From contig CAADRB010000067.1 in NCBI GenBank assembly GCA_900708905.1, forward strand, positions 62,001 through 126,000: a stretch of 64,000 nucleotides of DNA, read 5' to 3'. This DNA is from Hymenolepis diminuta. Lineage: Eukaryota; Platyhelminthes; Cestoda; Cyclophyllidea; Hymenolepididae. The notes beneath the pieces were generated by a model that searched no databases, was not told where the DNA came from, and was given only the letters and a program-made list of their open reading frames with translations. Position 1 is the stretch's first letter, and each line of letters starts with the position of its first letter. Of the stretch, positions 47,583 through 59,939 are shown piece by piece. The position numbers and the translations under genes were made by a program.

Positions 47583-47813
47583 AATAAAGTCCTGGCCGAT
47601 GATACTGCTGCATGATGGCGATGCTCGAGCCAGTTTTACGATCGAAAGTAGTTGCGATTAAAACTAAGAGAACACTTTTCAGACATATGTCGGGCTTGTT
47701 CTTCTATACAGTTTGTGAACTTTTGTCAGTCGCAAAACTGAGAATGGTTTATTAAAGGCTGTTCAGAACACAGCTTGGCAGACGATGCAGACTTCAATGC
47801 AGACAACAAATGT
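47583..47813 (+). pseudogene. Decayed reverse-transcriptase fragment with an ADD motif
   Basis: One frame reads KVLADDTAA, which recalls the catalytic F/YADDTAL box of non-LTR reverse transcriptases. About 35 codons on, the sequence LLYSL then KAVQNTAWQT recalls the LLYG..W....AVQN block that follows it in such proteins. Frames shift between the two and stops are frequent. Bases 47,612-47,813 align with 49,187-49,380, so at least two copies of the element lie close together. Confidence 0.45.
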
Positions 47814-49186
47814 ACGCTAAAATGCCCTTATTGTAACTCGAGCCATATAAAAATACACTGAAATTCCGATCAGTATTATAATTAATGCTTTGCAGTCGCC
47901 ACACAAATCGTGTCTTTAATACGATCACTTACTTAATGGAACTGATAAAAACAGTACAAAGATGTATTGAATTAATAGTGGATCTATTAGGTATAATAAA
48001 AATGAAATCTGACACACAGTTGGTGAACGAATAATTTAAATATTTTTAATTCGGAAAAATCAACATACAAATCTGAGATATTTTACGAAAATCATCAGGT
48101 GGAGCTCATCAAATTTCAGTGGATTTACACGCTCTATATTTCAAGTCACGCTTCATTTTAGAGATATTAAAATTTAAATTAAATTATTTTTAAATTTTTG
48201 TTTAAATTTATCTTTACCAAAATGAATCTTAATATTTATTTGTTCTTCGAAACTCGTCTTCGGTGGGTGCAATTAAAAATACATTTACAGAAATAGAAAT
48301 TAACCGAGTATGCGAAACACGGTGGAGAATACCTCTAAACCAACTAATTCACGAGGTGGAATGCTAATTAAAGTGCAATATCTGGAAGCACCACTTTTGC
48401 ACGGAATTATTGCCATGGTCCATATTAGTACATAATTAATACACCGGGGAGGTTAATGATAATTTTTGATCGTTCTTGTTTATTTCAGCACATGATACTG
48501 ACTGGAAAGATCGGATTTATCTAAGTTTGGCAGATGAAAACATTAAATATTTATCACTATGATTGTATCAGACTAAGTAAGGTGGGATTTGTAAGAAAAA
48601 TGTTCTTTAGTAGTCAAGAGACAAAAGTGCAGGTTTTAACATGAATTTTAGTTAAATGTTGATACCAAAATTGACGTGTTAGCAGGATAAAACAGGTAAA
48701 AGTGCACAAAATACATTTATTTGTGATTTCTATGGGGTAAAGTGGGGAGAATTACAATTTATCAAATAAGTTGAATTAAGAATATGGAATGGTTTTTGAA
48801 ACAAATAATAAAAATAATTAAACAGTAGGTATTTTACAGTAACTGATTTCTTGTCAGATAGCGTTTTCAAATTTCCTGGTTGCAACTAATAATTGTAGTG
48901 TAAATTTTTTCATTAATTATCAATAAATATCATGAGAATATTTGTGATAAATCTCCTTAGTAATGAATCATATCAATGGTCAAGAAGTCTTGATTAACTA
49001 GGGTGTCATTAGAAAAAAATTTATCTTGTGATAGCATATTAACACGTGGAAGAGCATAACTAGCTTGAAAATAATGAAATGACGAGTCAAATATGATCAT
49101 ATAAAGATGTCTGAATGTAAAAGATCTCTCTTAATTTAATGTCTGAGGGCACTGAAACGTTTAATTTTTCGTAAGGGTTAAATGAC

Positions 49187-49380
49187 AGCTGGTGATGCTC
49201 AGACTAGTTCAAAGATAAAAGTACTTTCTCTTAAAACTTCATCAAAACTGCTCGAAACATTCGTCTAGCCATTCTTCTATACGGTTTGTCTATTATTGTC
49301 TATCACAAGATGGATAATCAAAATTTGTTCAAGGCACAGCTTGATGGACGATACTAGGCCCGTACTACAGACAGCAAGTG
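49187..49380 (+). pseudogene. Second copy of the reverse-transcriptase fragment
   Basis: Aligns with 47,612-47,813: GGTGATGCTC / GGCGATGCTC, ATTCTTCTATACGGTTTGT / GTTCTTCTATACAGTTTGT, TTGTTCAAGGCACAGCTTGA / CTGTTCAGAACACAGCTTGG. The peptide RLAILLYGLSIIV is recognisable in the same position as in copy 1. No ORF remains. Confidence 0.4.
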
Positions 49381-50201
49381 ATTGTTAAGTTTCAGGAATT
49401 TCAGAAAATGTTTCTCCGAAATATCTTGCCGCACGCTTACTAAAGCGTAGGCTCAACTTTTGTGCACGTCTCTTCAAAAAAATTTTTCATTTACCAAAAT
49501 TGAGGAAATTCAAAGTTTCCATACAATGAGCTGAATAAGGCAGCTCCATCAATATGTGAAAAAGGTGCTTAGTGAGAATTAAAGTGCATTTTGGGGGCAA
49601 AATTTTAAATAGGAAGTCTAGAATACCAACCACCAATTAAAGATGTGCAAAAAAGGGCAAATGTCCAGATATTCAATATTATCTATTCTTCGTAAACGCA
49701 TTTGAGATGTGATGATAATGGTCAAGAAACCACCACAAAAACTCAATTATTTCATAAATCGATCAATTTCCTCACCAAGTACGCATGTATTTCAAGATGC
49801 GAATAAAAGAGGATGTTATAATATCGTATAAGTGCAAAACACTCAGAGTTTTAATGACCTGACGATAAAAAACGACTAAACATGCAAGAATAATTAAAAT
49901 GGAAAAGGTAATGATTTCAGATAATAGTTTGAATAAGGCTTTCGATCGTAAATTTACCCCAAATCTCCCTATTTCTATTTTGTTTAGAGATCCTCTATAA
50001 ATGAGATATTATTTTTTGTCTTGCTATGCATAACAATAACATGAGTCATAAGTTGCTTGGTTATGTCCAAATATTTCAAAAATACATTCCCATTATTTAA
50101 TTCTAGGATTTTAGTGAGTAAGTTTTAATAAGAAAAATTAGTTATGCAACTCTGACCGATTTTCGTTTTTGATACTCATGAACAGCTAAGTGAGGTTAAA
50201 A

Positions 50202-50221
50202 ACTTATTTTATAAAATAAGT
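50202..50221. repeat. 20-base perfect palindrome
   Basis: ACTTATTTTATAAAATAAGT equals its own reverse complement. Pure A/T-type palindromes of this size are expected occasionally in DNA this AT-rich. Confidence 0.8.
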
Positions 50222-52438
50222 ATTTATTACAATGAAAATAATATATTGACACCGCAGACATTTTTGAATTATATGTCAAAAAATCGATAAATTAATGTAT
50301 ACAATCATTAATTCAACTTACTACCTAACGAAAAGTGATTTTAAAAAGTATGATTTTCTAATCACGTAGGTTTAAAAATGCGTATTTTATTCAGTCTTTG
50401 AGATAGTAAATGCCTTTTTTTAGAAATGTCAGTTTGTATATCGTAGAATCCGATTTGTGTAAGATGAAATTGGGAACGTAAAAATATTTCTTTTATTAAT
50501 TAATTTGATAAATTGTTTTAGCATTGTTATTTCGCAATAAAAGACCAATGGCTAATTAAAAGGGCATCGCTCAATCTGCAAACCCAAAATAGCAAAATCA
50601 CTTTCCCGAAAATTTGAACAATTTTAACTAAACATGCTTTAATAGAACTCATTTGAATTTTAAATGATGTCTAGGCAACACCCAAAACGAGCAATTAGGT
50701 ACATCAATCCACTTCACTCAATCTTGCAATTGAACCCGATTTAATGGAAATGCAAATAACGCACTTGATGTTGTTATCATCATATTTACGCTAATTTTTT
50801 AAATGTCCTTTCAGATGGTTTAAATCTGTGAAAGAAATTGCTATTTTTGGATATTTTACCTCCGCTAATTGCGGGTTAACTGATAAATGAATTGAATAAT
50901 AAACTCACTGACGTAACTTTATTTGGTCTTTTATTTTAATAAAAGGTTAATTTTAAATTTGCAGTCAACCAAAACCTTCTTGTAAGAATTCAGAATCAAA
51001 AAATGAAATAGTTGTTAATTCAATGATATTATTAGTCCTTTCAGTGGAAACGCCGCTGCGAATATATAAAAAAGCCCATCAGAGCAAGTGATGCATTGCA
51101 CGCAAACTGAAAGCAGCAAACCCTCTTTAATTATAAACTACGCGTTAATAATTCGTCCATTGCTTTATGGAGCTTGTTTTTTATTAGAGAGAAAAATCGG
51201 TTTGATATCCACCTATCATTCAGAGTTTTTACTTAAAATATCTAAGTGTATTTCTTTCCTTACGAAGTTTCAATTCAATTATTTCATCAACATTTATTGA
51301 TTCCACCAAAAAAGTATTTGTTTTTCACATAATCAGTCTTTAAAATGCAACACAAAAGGTATTTATGAAATGTTTACTCAAGCATTTGGTTAAAACAGGC
51401 ATTTTAAAATTTGATTTTCTTAAATATTTTGCTGTTTTCCTGATTTTAAAATGACTGATTTCGATAAATCTAACTCAAATTTGGTCAGTATGATTTTCAT
51501 ATCATTCGGTTTGAGCAATTATAACCCACGTCTCAAAATTATTAAATCACATTGCTTTTTCGCTTTCCAACTTTTCTTTTAAGTAAAACTTAATGAGCAA
51601 TGAAGTGAATGATAGTAAAAAATAAATCAAGTCTGTCTAGACTGTCAAACCTTCTCATATAACATAAATTGCCCTTAAAAATTTCATTTATCGAATGCAC
51701 GTTACATTTGGAAGGGATTTTAGGAATAAAATGGGAATTAAAATTAGTCTATTTTCCATTTTATTGAACCGTGTAAACTTATAAAAGTAAGTAAAACCGC
51801 TTTTAGACTACAAATGATAAAGAGGGCTATTTTTAGTTCATTTATCCGTGTTAGCGGATTTCTACACATGCATGTCTTCGGCATTTGAAAGTAATCTGGA
51901 CAATAATTAAGACTAATTATTCATACACACATATATACGTATAAATGTTTATAAATCCTTGTTCCTAGAAATTATCTGCGGTTGTTTATCTTTTAAAAGG
52001 TCAAATTTATTATAAAATTATTATGCAGAAGAATTTTAGAAGGGTAGTTTATAAATACGTCAAACAATTAGAAAATGTAGTTAAAAATTATAGCCTTAAC
52101 TCGAGAAACAGTTCCTATAAAGTCTGAATTTTAATTTCATTTAGCACAACGATATCTCAGCCATAAAAGTGGGATAAACATGAATTTCACTTGTTCTAAC
52201 AAAAGGTTATTACAATTCAGTAAGTAGAATATGTAAAATAAAAATATTACTTTGGTTACTTCATATAAACGAGCGTCATTCAATAAAATGGAAGAAATCA
52301 CGAAATAAAGTATTCATTCTGTTAACTAAAAATATTTAGTATTTTTTGGTTATTTTTTTGCCGTGAAACTCACATTTTGATGACCCTATTGTTTTGGTGT
52401 TAAAGTGCTTTCCTAAGAGGGAAAAAACTATTTCTTAC

Positions 52439-52556
52439 CTTCCCAAAAGTGACAATAACTATAATAATTTTACATTTTTTACGTCTCATGATAGACAAGA
52501 ATGAATGAAACAATTCATAGCAGAATGTCATCTTCGGAATTAGAAATAACGTAATT
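52439..52556 (-). CDS. Orphan exon candidate
   Basis: Minus strand: acceptor CTTCTTAAGCAG at 52,557 and perfect donor TTTGGGAAG|GTAAGA at 52,438 enclose one base plus 39 codons. The frame contains KMTFCYELFHSFLSIMRRKK and ends IVTFGK. It leaves phase 0, which does not fit the next minus-strand exon candidate at 44,732. It may be a 5' exon of the INTS10-like gene with missing intermediates, part of another transcript, or chance. Confidence 0.2.
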
Positions 52557-53199
52557 CTGCTTAAGAAGTGTATTTTGCAAAAATTTTTAACATTTACCAC
52601 AACATGAAGTACATTGATGTAAAGTCCATACAAACAAGCATTTAGATACAGTTAAATGAACTGTCAGTCTATGTCCTGAATTTTAAATATACATATATAT
52701 AATTTGCATTGGTTAGGCAAGCACATTTGATACAATTTTAACTGAAAATTTATGTTAAAATATCAGTTTTATCAATTAAATATCAGTTTAATTCCATACT
52801 GTTATGCCAGATATCCTTAATTAAAGTGTTTTCTCTATTAAATGTGAATTATGGAGCTTTTGATTATTATAAAAGTTACCGTAAACTTTTTACTTACCCT
52901 GTCGAGTATTCTCTGGTCTGCAATCATTCTAATGTCAAAATTTATTCGTCTTTTTGAAATATCGTGTGATTTTCTATGCTATTCAGTTAAAATGACTTTT
53001 AAAGAGATTATTTTGACAACATCTTACACTATTTCTTGTTTGCAATCTTTGTTCTCACTTTTACTAACATGATCAAAATAATTCCAATCCCTTTAATGAA
53101 ACTACTTAAGGAGAGAGAGCAAATTAGGTTCAATATTTCTTAATAAAACAAAGGATCCTTCAACAAAGTCAATAGATTTTCCCCGGTTAGGTTAAAATT

Positions 53200-53290
53200 A
53201 AGTGACACGAAAGGAAACAGGAAGTAAATGAAAGAAGAACAGAGGGAGGGTAAGAAAACGGAAGTGAGAGATAAGAGGAGGGTATCAGTA
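53200..53290 (+). other. Purine-rich tract
   Basis: About 80 of 90 bases are A or G (AAGGAAACAGGAAGTAAATG and onward to AGATAAGAGGAGGG). Such asymmetric tracts can adopt triplex structure or act as a pyrimidine tract on the other strand. No splice block follows it on the minus strand that I can support. Confidence 0.5.
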
Positions 53291-56200
53291 CTAATCAAGA
53301 ACATTCTGATTGTGGAGAACAGGCGAAGTGATGCACGTTAACGCAGACAACCGATTTTGAAATCCTTCTTTGTTCATGCGTAACTGACAGTTGGGGCAGA
53401 GATATGCAGTAGATATGCAATACATAGAGAAACAGTGCAAATAATCGGGTCCGAGTGCGAAGGTAGTACATATTCTTGACAGAATGAAACGAGAAAATAT
53501 GAGTAGACTTAAGTGAACTCTGCTATGAAAAAATTGTCTTTACTAACTTCATCTGTAAGAAGATACATATGAATCAAAATGGAATAACAAGTGATTAAAT
53601 AACTCAAACATGAAATTAATGAGAAAGGAAAATTGAATAAAAAAATTAAAATAAAAAAATAGGATATTAAAAGGTGAATTATGCCACTTATGAGTGGATT
53701 ATGACTTGGTCTAGAACAAATTAAAGGCAGAAAGTGAGAAATTAGATGTCTGGACAGTTACAAGGCAGTTTCAATTCTAGAAAAAGTTATATGAATTTAA
53801 TAAACATGCAGGAATGATGAGAACGACGAGGGTATACATCCAATGGGGATATTGTACACTTCGATCAACACAGAGATAGGTTAATTGGGTTTACAGGGAC
53901 ATCTCAGTGAGACGCAGAACATGGTGACCCAGAAGGAGCAATCGCTGCACAGCAGCAATTTAGTTGAGGACTAATTGTGTTGTAACATGGCAGTAATCTC
54001 ATAAAGGAAGTATGATTACTGATATTCTGGCTACATCATATCTAATTTCCCTTTTGTCCCGCACTAGACGTTTTTGTTAATTTAGTGCTATTCATTATCA
54101 AAATTTATAATGAGTGCTCACACTAAAATGCGCCACTAAACTAATATAACAATTATATCCTACTCTTACGGACCCAGGTGAAATAAGGCAATCAACTGCT
54201 TAAAAATACATATTCAAACAGGAAAAATCAATGTGGTTCAACCATTATGGGAATCTTCAGCGGTCTTATGCAACATTGTCCTGTAACTTACTAAGAGTAA
54301 AAATAAAAAATCAACTTTTTCTTAACAATTTTCTGCAATCTCAAAATACGACTTGTCAGTAGAATGGACTGGTATAACCAAGTGTGACCTAATTTGCAGT
54401 TTCTGACATCATTTTGGTCAGAACCATCAATTCAAATATTTTGACTAAGTGTGTACAAGATCTTAAAAGATTACACTTCATTCTAGTATAAAATTTATTA
54501 CACGGAAAAACCATTACAATCTCAGATATACGGCGTTAACAATTATCAATACTTTTGTGACTAAAGAGACAGGTTCCACTTCTGAATATTACGATTATAC
54601 GAATGTAATCAAAAATGTGTCTGCCGATCTGTCGATAATTTATTACTGAAAGGTAACAAGCAGCATGTATTTGAAATTAAATTCGTTATTAAGTTGATTT
54701 TGATAATCATTTTATTTAGAAAATATTTTATCATCTTATGCCACCTAACGGTTAGGAGATTCTAAAGAAAATAGATTGCCAAAATTTAGTATTTCAAGCG
54801 TGGCAAATTTGGGCCTGTGCTTTAAGAAATTAGGATTAAGAGATTAAGAAACACAAAATGGAATAAAAATTTTTGTTGTTCAAAATCAATATTATCTATG
54901 CTTATAACACATTTGTTTTAATGACTAAATGTAAACTGATTGGCTTAAACAAATGACAAGAAAAGATTTTAAGGTAAAGAGTTTTGAATTGCATTTAGAA
55001 GTTTGCAGATCGTGGTTTCAAAACTGAAATCCCCTATTCGCCTTCCTCCATCTCTCGATGAATATTTTTTAAAACTCTGATTTGCCTGTTCAAATCATAT
55101 CCTTAATGAAATATTTTTCCTTAATGGATTAAGTAAAACTAAGCTCCATTTTGCTGAATATAATGCAGCAGATAATATTATTTTAATTAAAAGTAAAGTC
55201 TAGATATAAACTTGAACAATCAATGATATGAAAATATTAATAGTTTTGGTCGAAAACAACAGATATTTTATAGAAATATATTTTTTATTAATACATAACT
55301 TGAAGAAGTTATTATTTACTTCAAAATTTGATCCTTATAGAACTTAAAGATAAACGGCATTTAGTTAAATGAAAAATGAACGGTGCATTAAAAATATAGC
55401 ATCTTGTTTTATATCTCATCAGAAATTTATTATCGACGGAATTTCTAAATATAAATTTTTATTTTCGTTTTGTTTATTTAGAACTGGCCCAGAAAATGAT
55501 AACTAAAGGATATGCTTAAATATTTTCCCTATTAATTAAATTTCCTAAATCTGTAAATATCTAAAGTAAGATAATAAAATGAATGTTAAAATGTGTTGTC
55601 GTAATAAATTGCTTCATGGTTTTTGATGTTTAAAAGAATTACATATGGGGACAAAAATATAATTATATTTTAGGTATTAGTTAAAGTATTAATAATTAAA
55701 TAACATTATTTACAAATATGGTTCCCTTGCAACTGAACATAGATCTTGACATGATTAAACTTCAGATGATCAAAGTTAATTGACGGACAGTTTCTAATAT
55801 TTCTGTCGTAAATTATTTGCAAATTTTACTGATTTCTATATTTCGAATGCCTCCCAACATTAAATCAAGGAAATCGAAGAACTTGTGATATAACTAACAT
55901 ATAATGAGATAATGGAAGTTTGGTGCGTTGTTCGTTTTTCGTGCTGACTTTGAAATCCTTCCAACGGAAGCATCAGTTTCCCTCTCAGATAACCTCAATT
56001 TGCTCTCATCTAAAAGGAAAAAATTGAACTCACAATTCGCTTCATACAACAGAAATGATATTTGTAAATGTTATTTCAGCCTGATATCATGCAATATTAT
56101 TCCGCTTTCTCAATCTTCCGAAAAAAATTTATTTTAAGTTGCAAGACTGACCATAATTATAAACCTGTCCTAGTGCATAAAATACATTTGACAAGAATTT

Positions 56201-57534
56201 GCTTTTTCACTTAGATGACGAATCATAAGGTCTAACTTTTTGGAAAATGAATTATCCATTTATTAAAAAATGAATGAAGTGAAATGCGCTGATACCATGA
56301 TTTAACTCTAGACGTCCTTTCGATCGTCTTCCTCCTTGCAATTTACAGTTAACCGAAATTAGTTTCTTTCCTACAAGAAATTAGAAAAGTTGTATTTCTC
56401 AGATGGGTTCATAATAAAAATATAATCCGCAAACGTACTATGAAGCTTAGGCTCTCATTACGTTCGATTGCTAATTCATCCTAAATACTATTCCACGAAT
56501 TATAATTGAAAACTGAGCCCATTTTACAGGATTGCGTCATTATTTATAATCAACCTGCTTACTAATGCCTCTGACTAAATAAAATTTTATTTTTTCTGCA
56601 TTGGCTTATTACATCTACAGATACATTCTCTAGATAGCTTTTAAAAATAACTACAAAGTATTAAGCTTCAATACCACTGGTTATATTCAGTGTAATTCTG
56701 CCTTGCTCTTCTAATTCTAATTGACATTGTTGGACCTAGAGCCTCTCCATTTCCTCCTAACCCCACGTCGTAGTCGATGCTTCAGTCAACTTTGAAGGGA
56801 TTAATTTTTGATATGCATTTCCCAAAATCCTATTTATTTCTCCTAAAGAGGTCCGAATGTGTTTCATGATGCAAATTTGTATAATTAAAACCGACTTGAT
56901 TCAGTAAAGCCGTTCTCTTCTTAACGTAAGACTTAACTCACAATTAATAAACATTATTGCGCCTATAGACAATCAGGTCTTTGGTCGATAGGGCTGTGAT
57001 CGTCTTCGCTTATATCTATAGCATCTTTAATCCGTCAAATTGAGTTATTCAGTTAACAGCTTAAAATGAGCTAAGGTTTTACCTTTCCACCAAATAAGTA
57101 ATCCAATATGAGTAACTTTCAGTATTTGACTATGAAATTAACTGAATAATCAACGTTGACAGCTTAACTATCTTACGTTATAAATGCTGTAGTAAAAATA
57201 AGCAATTTATGTTTATTTAAGCCAATTAACTTTCAGATTATCTATTAGAGGTATTAAACTAAAATTAGTCTCCTATCTGAAAAACTTTATGTAAAGAAAG
57301 TGAATTTTGTTTAAAGTGGTAACTCTTTAGTGGGTTTCAGTATTTAAATTCGACTAATAGATAGGTAAATAATCATATTTATCATAATTCTGTAGAATTA
57401 TTAATTTTAGTAATAATATTGAGAAGAAAAATGTTCATTTGCAAAGTATTTGTTTATTTTGTCTTAAGTCTTTATTGAAGCTCAGTATATTTTTTGGTTA
57501 ACAAATTGTTTGGTCTCAAATAGACAATTACTCC

Positions 57535-57553
57535 CATGACATGACATGACATG
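57535..57553. repeat. (CATGA)n minisatellite
   Basis: Three and a half CATGA units within CATGACATGACATGACATG. Simple repeat. Confidence 0.75.
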
Positions 57554-57799
57554 TTATCCTTGTCATCAAGTCAATTTGCTCAGTTATTTGTTTAAAAAGT
57601 TTTTATGCCGTATTGTTCACATTTTTTTGGCCAATAACATAGCTGAGAATTAAACTTCAAGCATATTCTTGTTTACTTTAATCCTATTTTAACAAAAATA
57701 CCCCCATAGAGACTTACTAAATATATGTATATATATGTATAAATAACAAAAAACAATGTTTAGGGTCTAGAAATATACAATTATTCCCAGAAAAAAGAT

Positions 57800-58161
57800 T
57801 CACTTTTTACTCGTGCTTGGAGATTCCACAGTTTCCCTTTTACCAGTTGTAGCTGGCGTTATTGTGATAGGTCTTTTATCAGGTGAATCTTTACTTTCCT
57901 CACACCCTTTTTTGCATTCATCGATCTCTGCAATTTCTGCATAAGTGATAGGTTGGGTTCGAAAGCGGGACAAGCGAGCTCCACTTCGAGTTGCGTTACG
58001 TCGAAAATTTCGGGAACGCTTTTCGACATGAATAATGTTGTCGGTGTTGAGTGTTATTCGTGGAAATGTTTCAAGTTCACCAGGAAGAGGAACTGGTTGA
58101 ATGGGTTCAAGGAGTTCAATGTGGAGTAAAGGACATTCGTTGACACTCATAGTTTTAAAAT
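57800..58161 (-). CDS. Terminal exon of an unrecognised minus-strand gene
   Basis: Seen: acceptor AAATTCTTTTTACATTCAG at 58,162, then an open frame to a TGA at 57,800. An ATG at 58,150 gives 116 codons, but the frame is also open from the acceptor (FKT before the M), so the exon probably continues an upstream reading. G+C is higher than in the flanks. The peptide begins MSVNECPLLHIELLEPIQP, then a basic patch (EKRSRNFRRNATRSGARLSR) leading into RFRTQPITYAEIAEIDE, an acidic Cys pair and a Ser/Thr/Pro tail ending in SKK. It looks intracellular and partly disordered; RFRTQP could be a phosphorylation or docking site and IAEIDE resembles a PP2A-B56 LxxIxE motif, both speculative. ATTAAA/AATAAA-like signals occur on the minus strand near 57,680 and 57,455. 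Confidence 0.75.
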
Positions 58162-59913
58162 CTGAATGTAAAAAGAATTTAATGGAATACTAAAAGGCCT
58201 ATATTAAATAATATCCCAAGTATTTATTCAAAAAAAAGCAAATAAAAATTTATTTTTGATACATAATTTAAGTTCAAATAAATTATTGATATAAGCACAT
58301 TCTTCCCCGGTTTGAACGAAATTAAGTTGTTAATGCTAAATTTAGCAAGTAATCGATAAAAATATTTATTTTAACATTTTATTTTTCATTTTTTTCCAAA
58401 GGAACTCACATATTTCAAAGACTGTTAACCATAATGAGATATCATGCAATATACCCAAGAAAGAAAGAAACAAACTCTTTCGCAGTAATATTTGTTTAAA
58501 ATAGCGGATGGTTTATTGAAACATTTTGAACAAAAAATTAAATAAGACTTTTAGCGAACAAAAAATATCGTACAAAGTCATAAATTATTGATATGCAAAT
58601 TTACATGAGACTAAAAAGAGGTAGTGATAAAAAGACAGAGAAAAGCTATCAAGATAAACGTGACATCAGATGCTTCTAGCGCATGAATGTTGATTTAGTG
58701 AAATCTCGTCCTTTCGGACTAATCTAATTAAAAGAACGGAAGACCACAGGCAAATTTTAGTTTGCAGACCATAAATTTAGATCTATAATAATTACTAGTG
58801 TATGAAAGTAATCAGGAAATAAGGCATTGAAATTTCAAGTTTGTAAAATATTTTCCCGCATACTTCACAATGGTATGTTAAACTGCCTCAAATTGTGACT
58901 GATAAGTAACAGTTTTGTTTTTCAAATATCATATTATTAATGTAATACTTCAATAGTTTTATTTATCTCAAAATATCGATATTTTAACGTAATTATAAAT
59001 AAAAATAATGATTTTCTAATGCTAGAAAAATTTTATTAAAGATTACGTAAATTTTACAAGCGTGAATTAAAGTTGAAATAATAAACTTGGGTTTCATTTC
59101 TAAATAGACAGATAACCCAAATCTCTCTTGAAAACATCTGAGTATATACGGTATCCAATATAACATGCCAAAGTGTGACTAAATTACAGGGTTTTTTCTA
59201 ATATATGCTTAATGCTGAAGTTTTATATTAAATAAAAATGGTACAAAAATTATTCTTTTATTTGAAATAAACAAAAAGTTCCAAACCTTAGTCATGTTTC
59301 TCGAAACTAAAGCAAAATTTTTTATTAGGCAAACTAACAAAATGGTCATCGCAATTATATGAAGAATTTTACAATTTATTGACTTATTTTTAAGTTTATC
59401 TTTTGATTATTCCAAAATAAATATTGAAACAAAAAAGATAAAGTTGGCAAATAACGAAGTAATAAATGATATATCTTCCTACTAGTGGCAGTATTTCAGG
59501 TAAAATTTGTCTTTAAAAGTGATTTTGAACCGTTCTTCAATAAGCTAAGATTTTAAGCAAAATAGTAAACAAATATTCATGTTATAAGTACTTTTGTTTA
59601 AAGTGCTTAAAAATGACTTCGTTTTTTTATGAACATTAAGGTGGAAATAATTTAACAAGTGCATATGACATTCATCCTACTTATTATTATTATTAGACCT
59701 GTTATGTATGTGAGAATTTTTACAAAATGAGAAAATTGAAATAAAATCAGCTATTTAATATTTAAGTTCATCAAATACTAATAAATACAAAGTGTTCTTG
59801 ATAATAAATGGACAACATTCTTGAAGAATAATTGAAGTTAAATAACATGAAGATGACCCTATTAAAATACTGCGTAATATAGCAGAAAAGGAAAAATGCA
59901 AATCAGTAGTTAC
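58162..59913. other. Intron of the right-hand minus-strand gene
   Basis: AT-rich sequence with a good pyrimidine tract beside 58,162 and an (ATT)5 tract at 59,681-59,695. No other feature is supported. Confidence 0.45.
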
Positions 59914-59939
59914 CTCGTGCTGAATAACCCTTGAGATTT
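59914..59939 (-). CDS. 26-base micro-exon of the right-hand gene
   Basis: Minus strand: a superb acceptor (CATACGCAACCTTTCTTGTGCAG) and a donor CAGCACGAG|GTAACT enclose 26 bases. Entering with two bases from upstream, it reads NLKGYSAR and leaves one base, which completes a codon with the first two bases of the terminal exon at 58,161. The upstream block ending at 62,537 leaves exactly two bases. That three separate blocks agree in phase without a stop is the main support. Function unknown. Confidence 0.45.

Larger units (their letters stand above)
45294..57799. other. About 12.5 kb of spacer or plus-strand intron
   Basis: Contents: a cluster of retroelement relics and a repeat copy at 46.1-49.4 kb, a 20-base palindrome at 50,202, an orphan minus-strand exon candidate at 52,439-52,556, a purine-rich tract at 53,200-53,290 and a (CATGA)n tract at 57,535. 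The plus frames at 51,088, 52,851 and 55,928 lack splice signals and look accidental. Confidence 0.4.
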
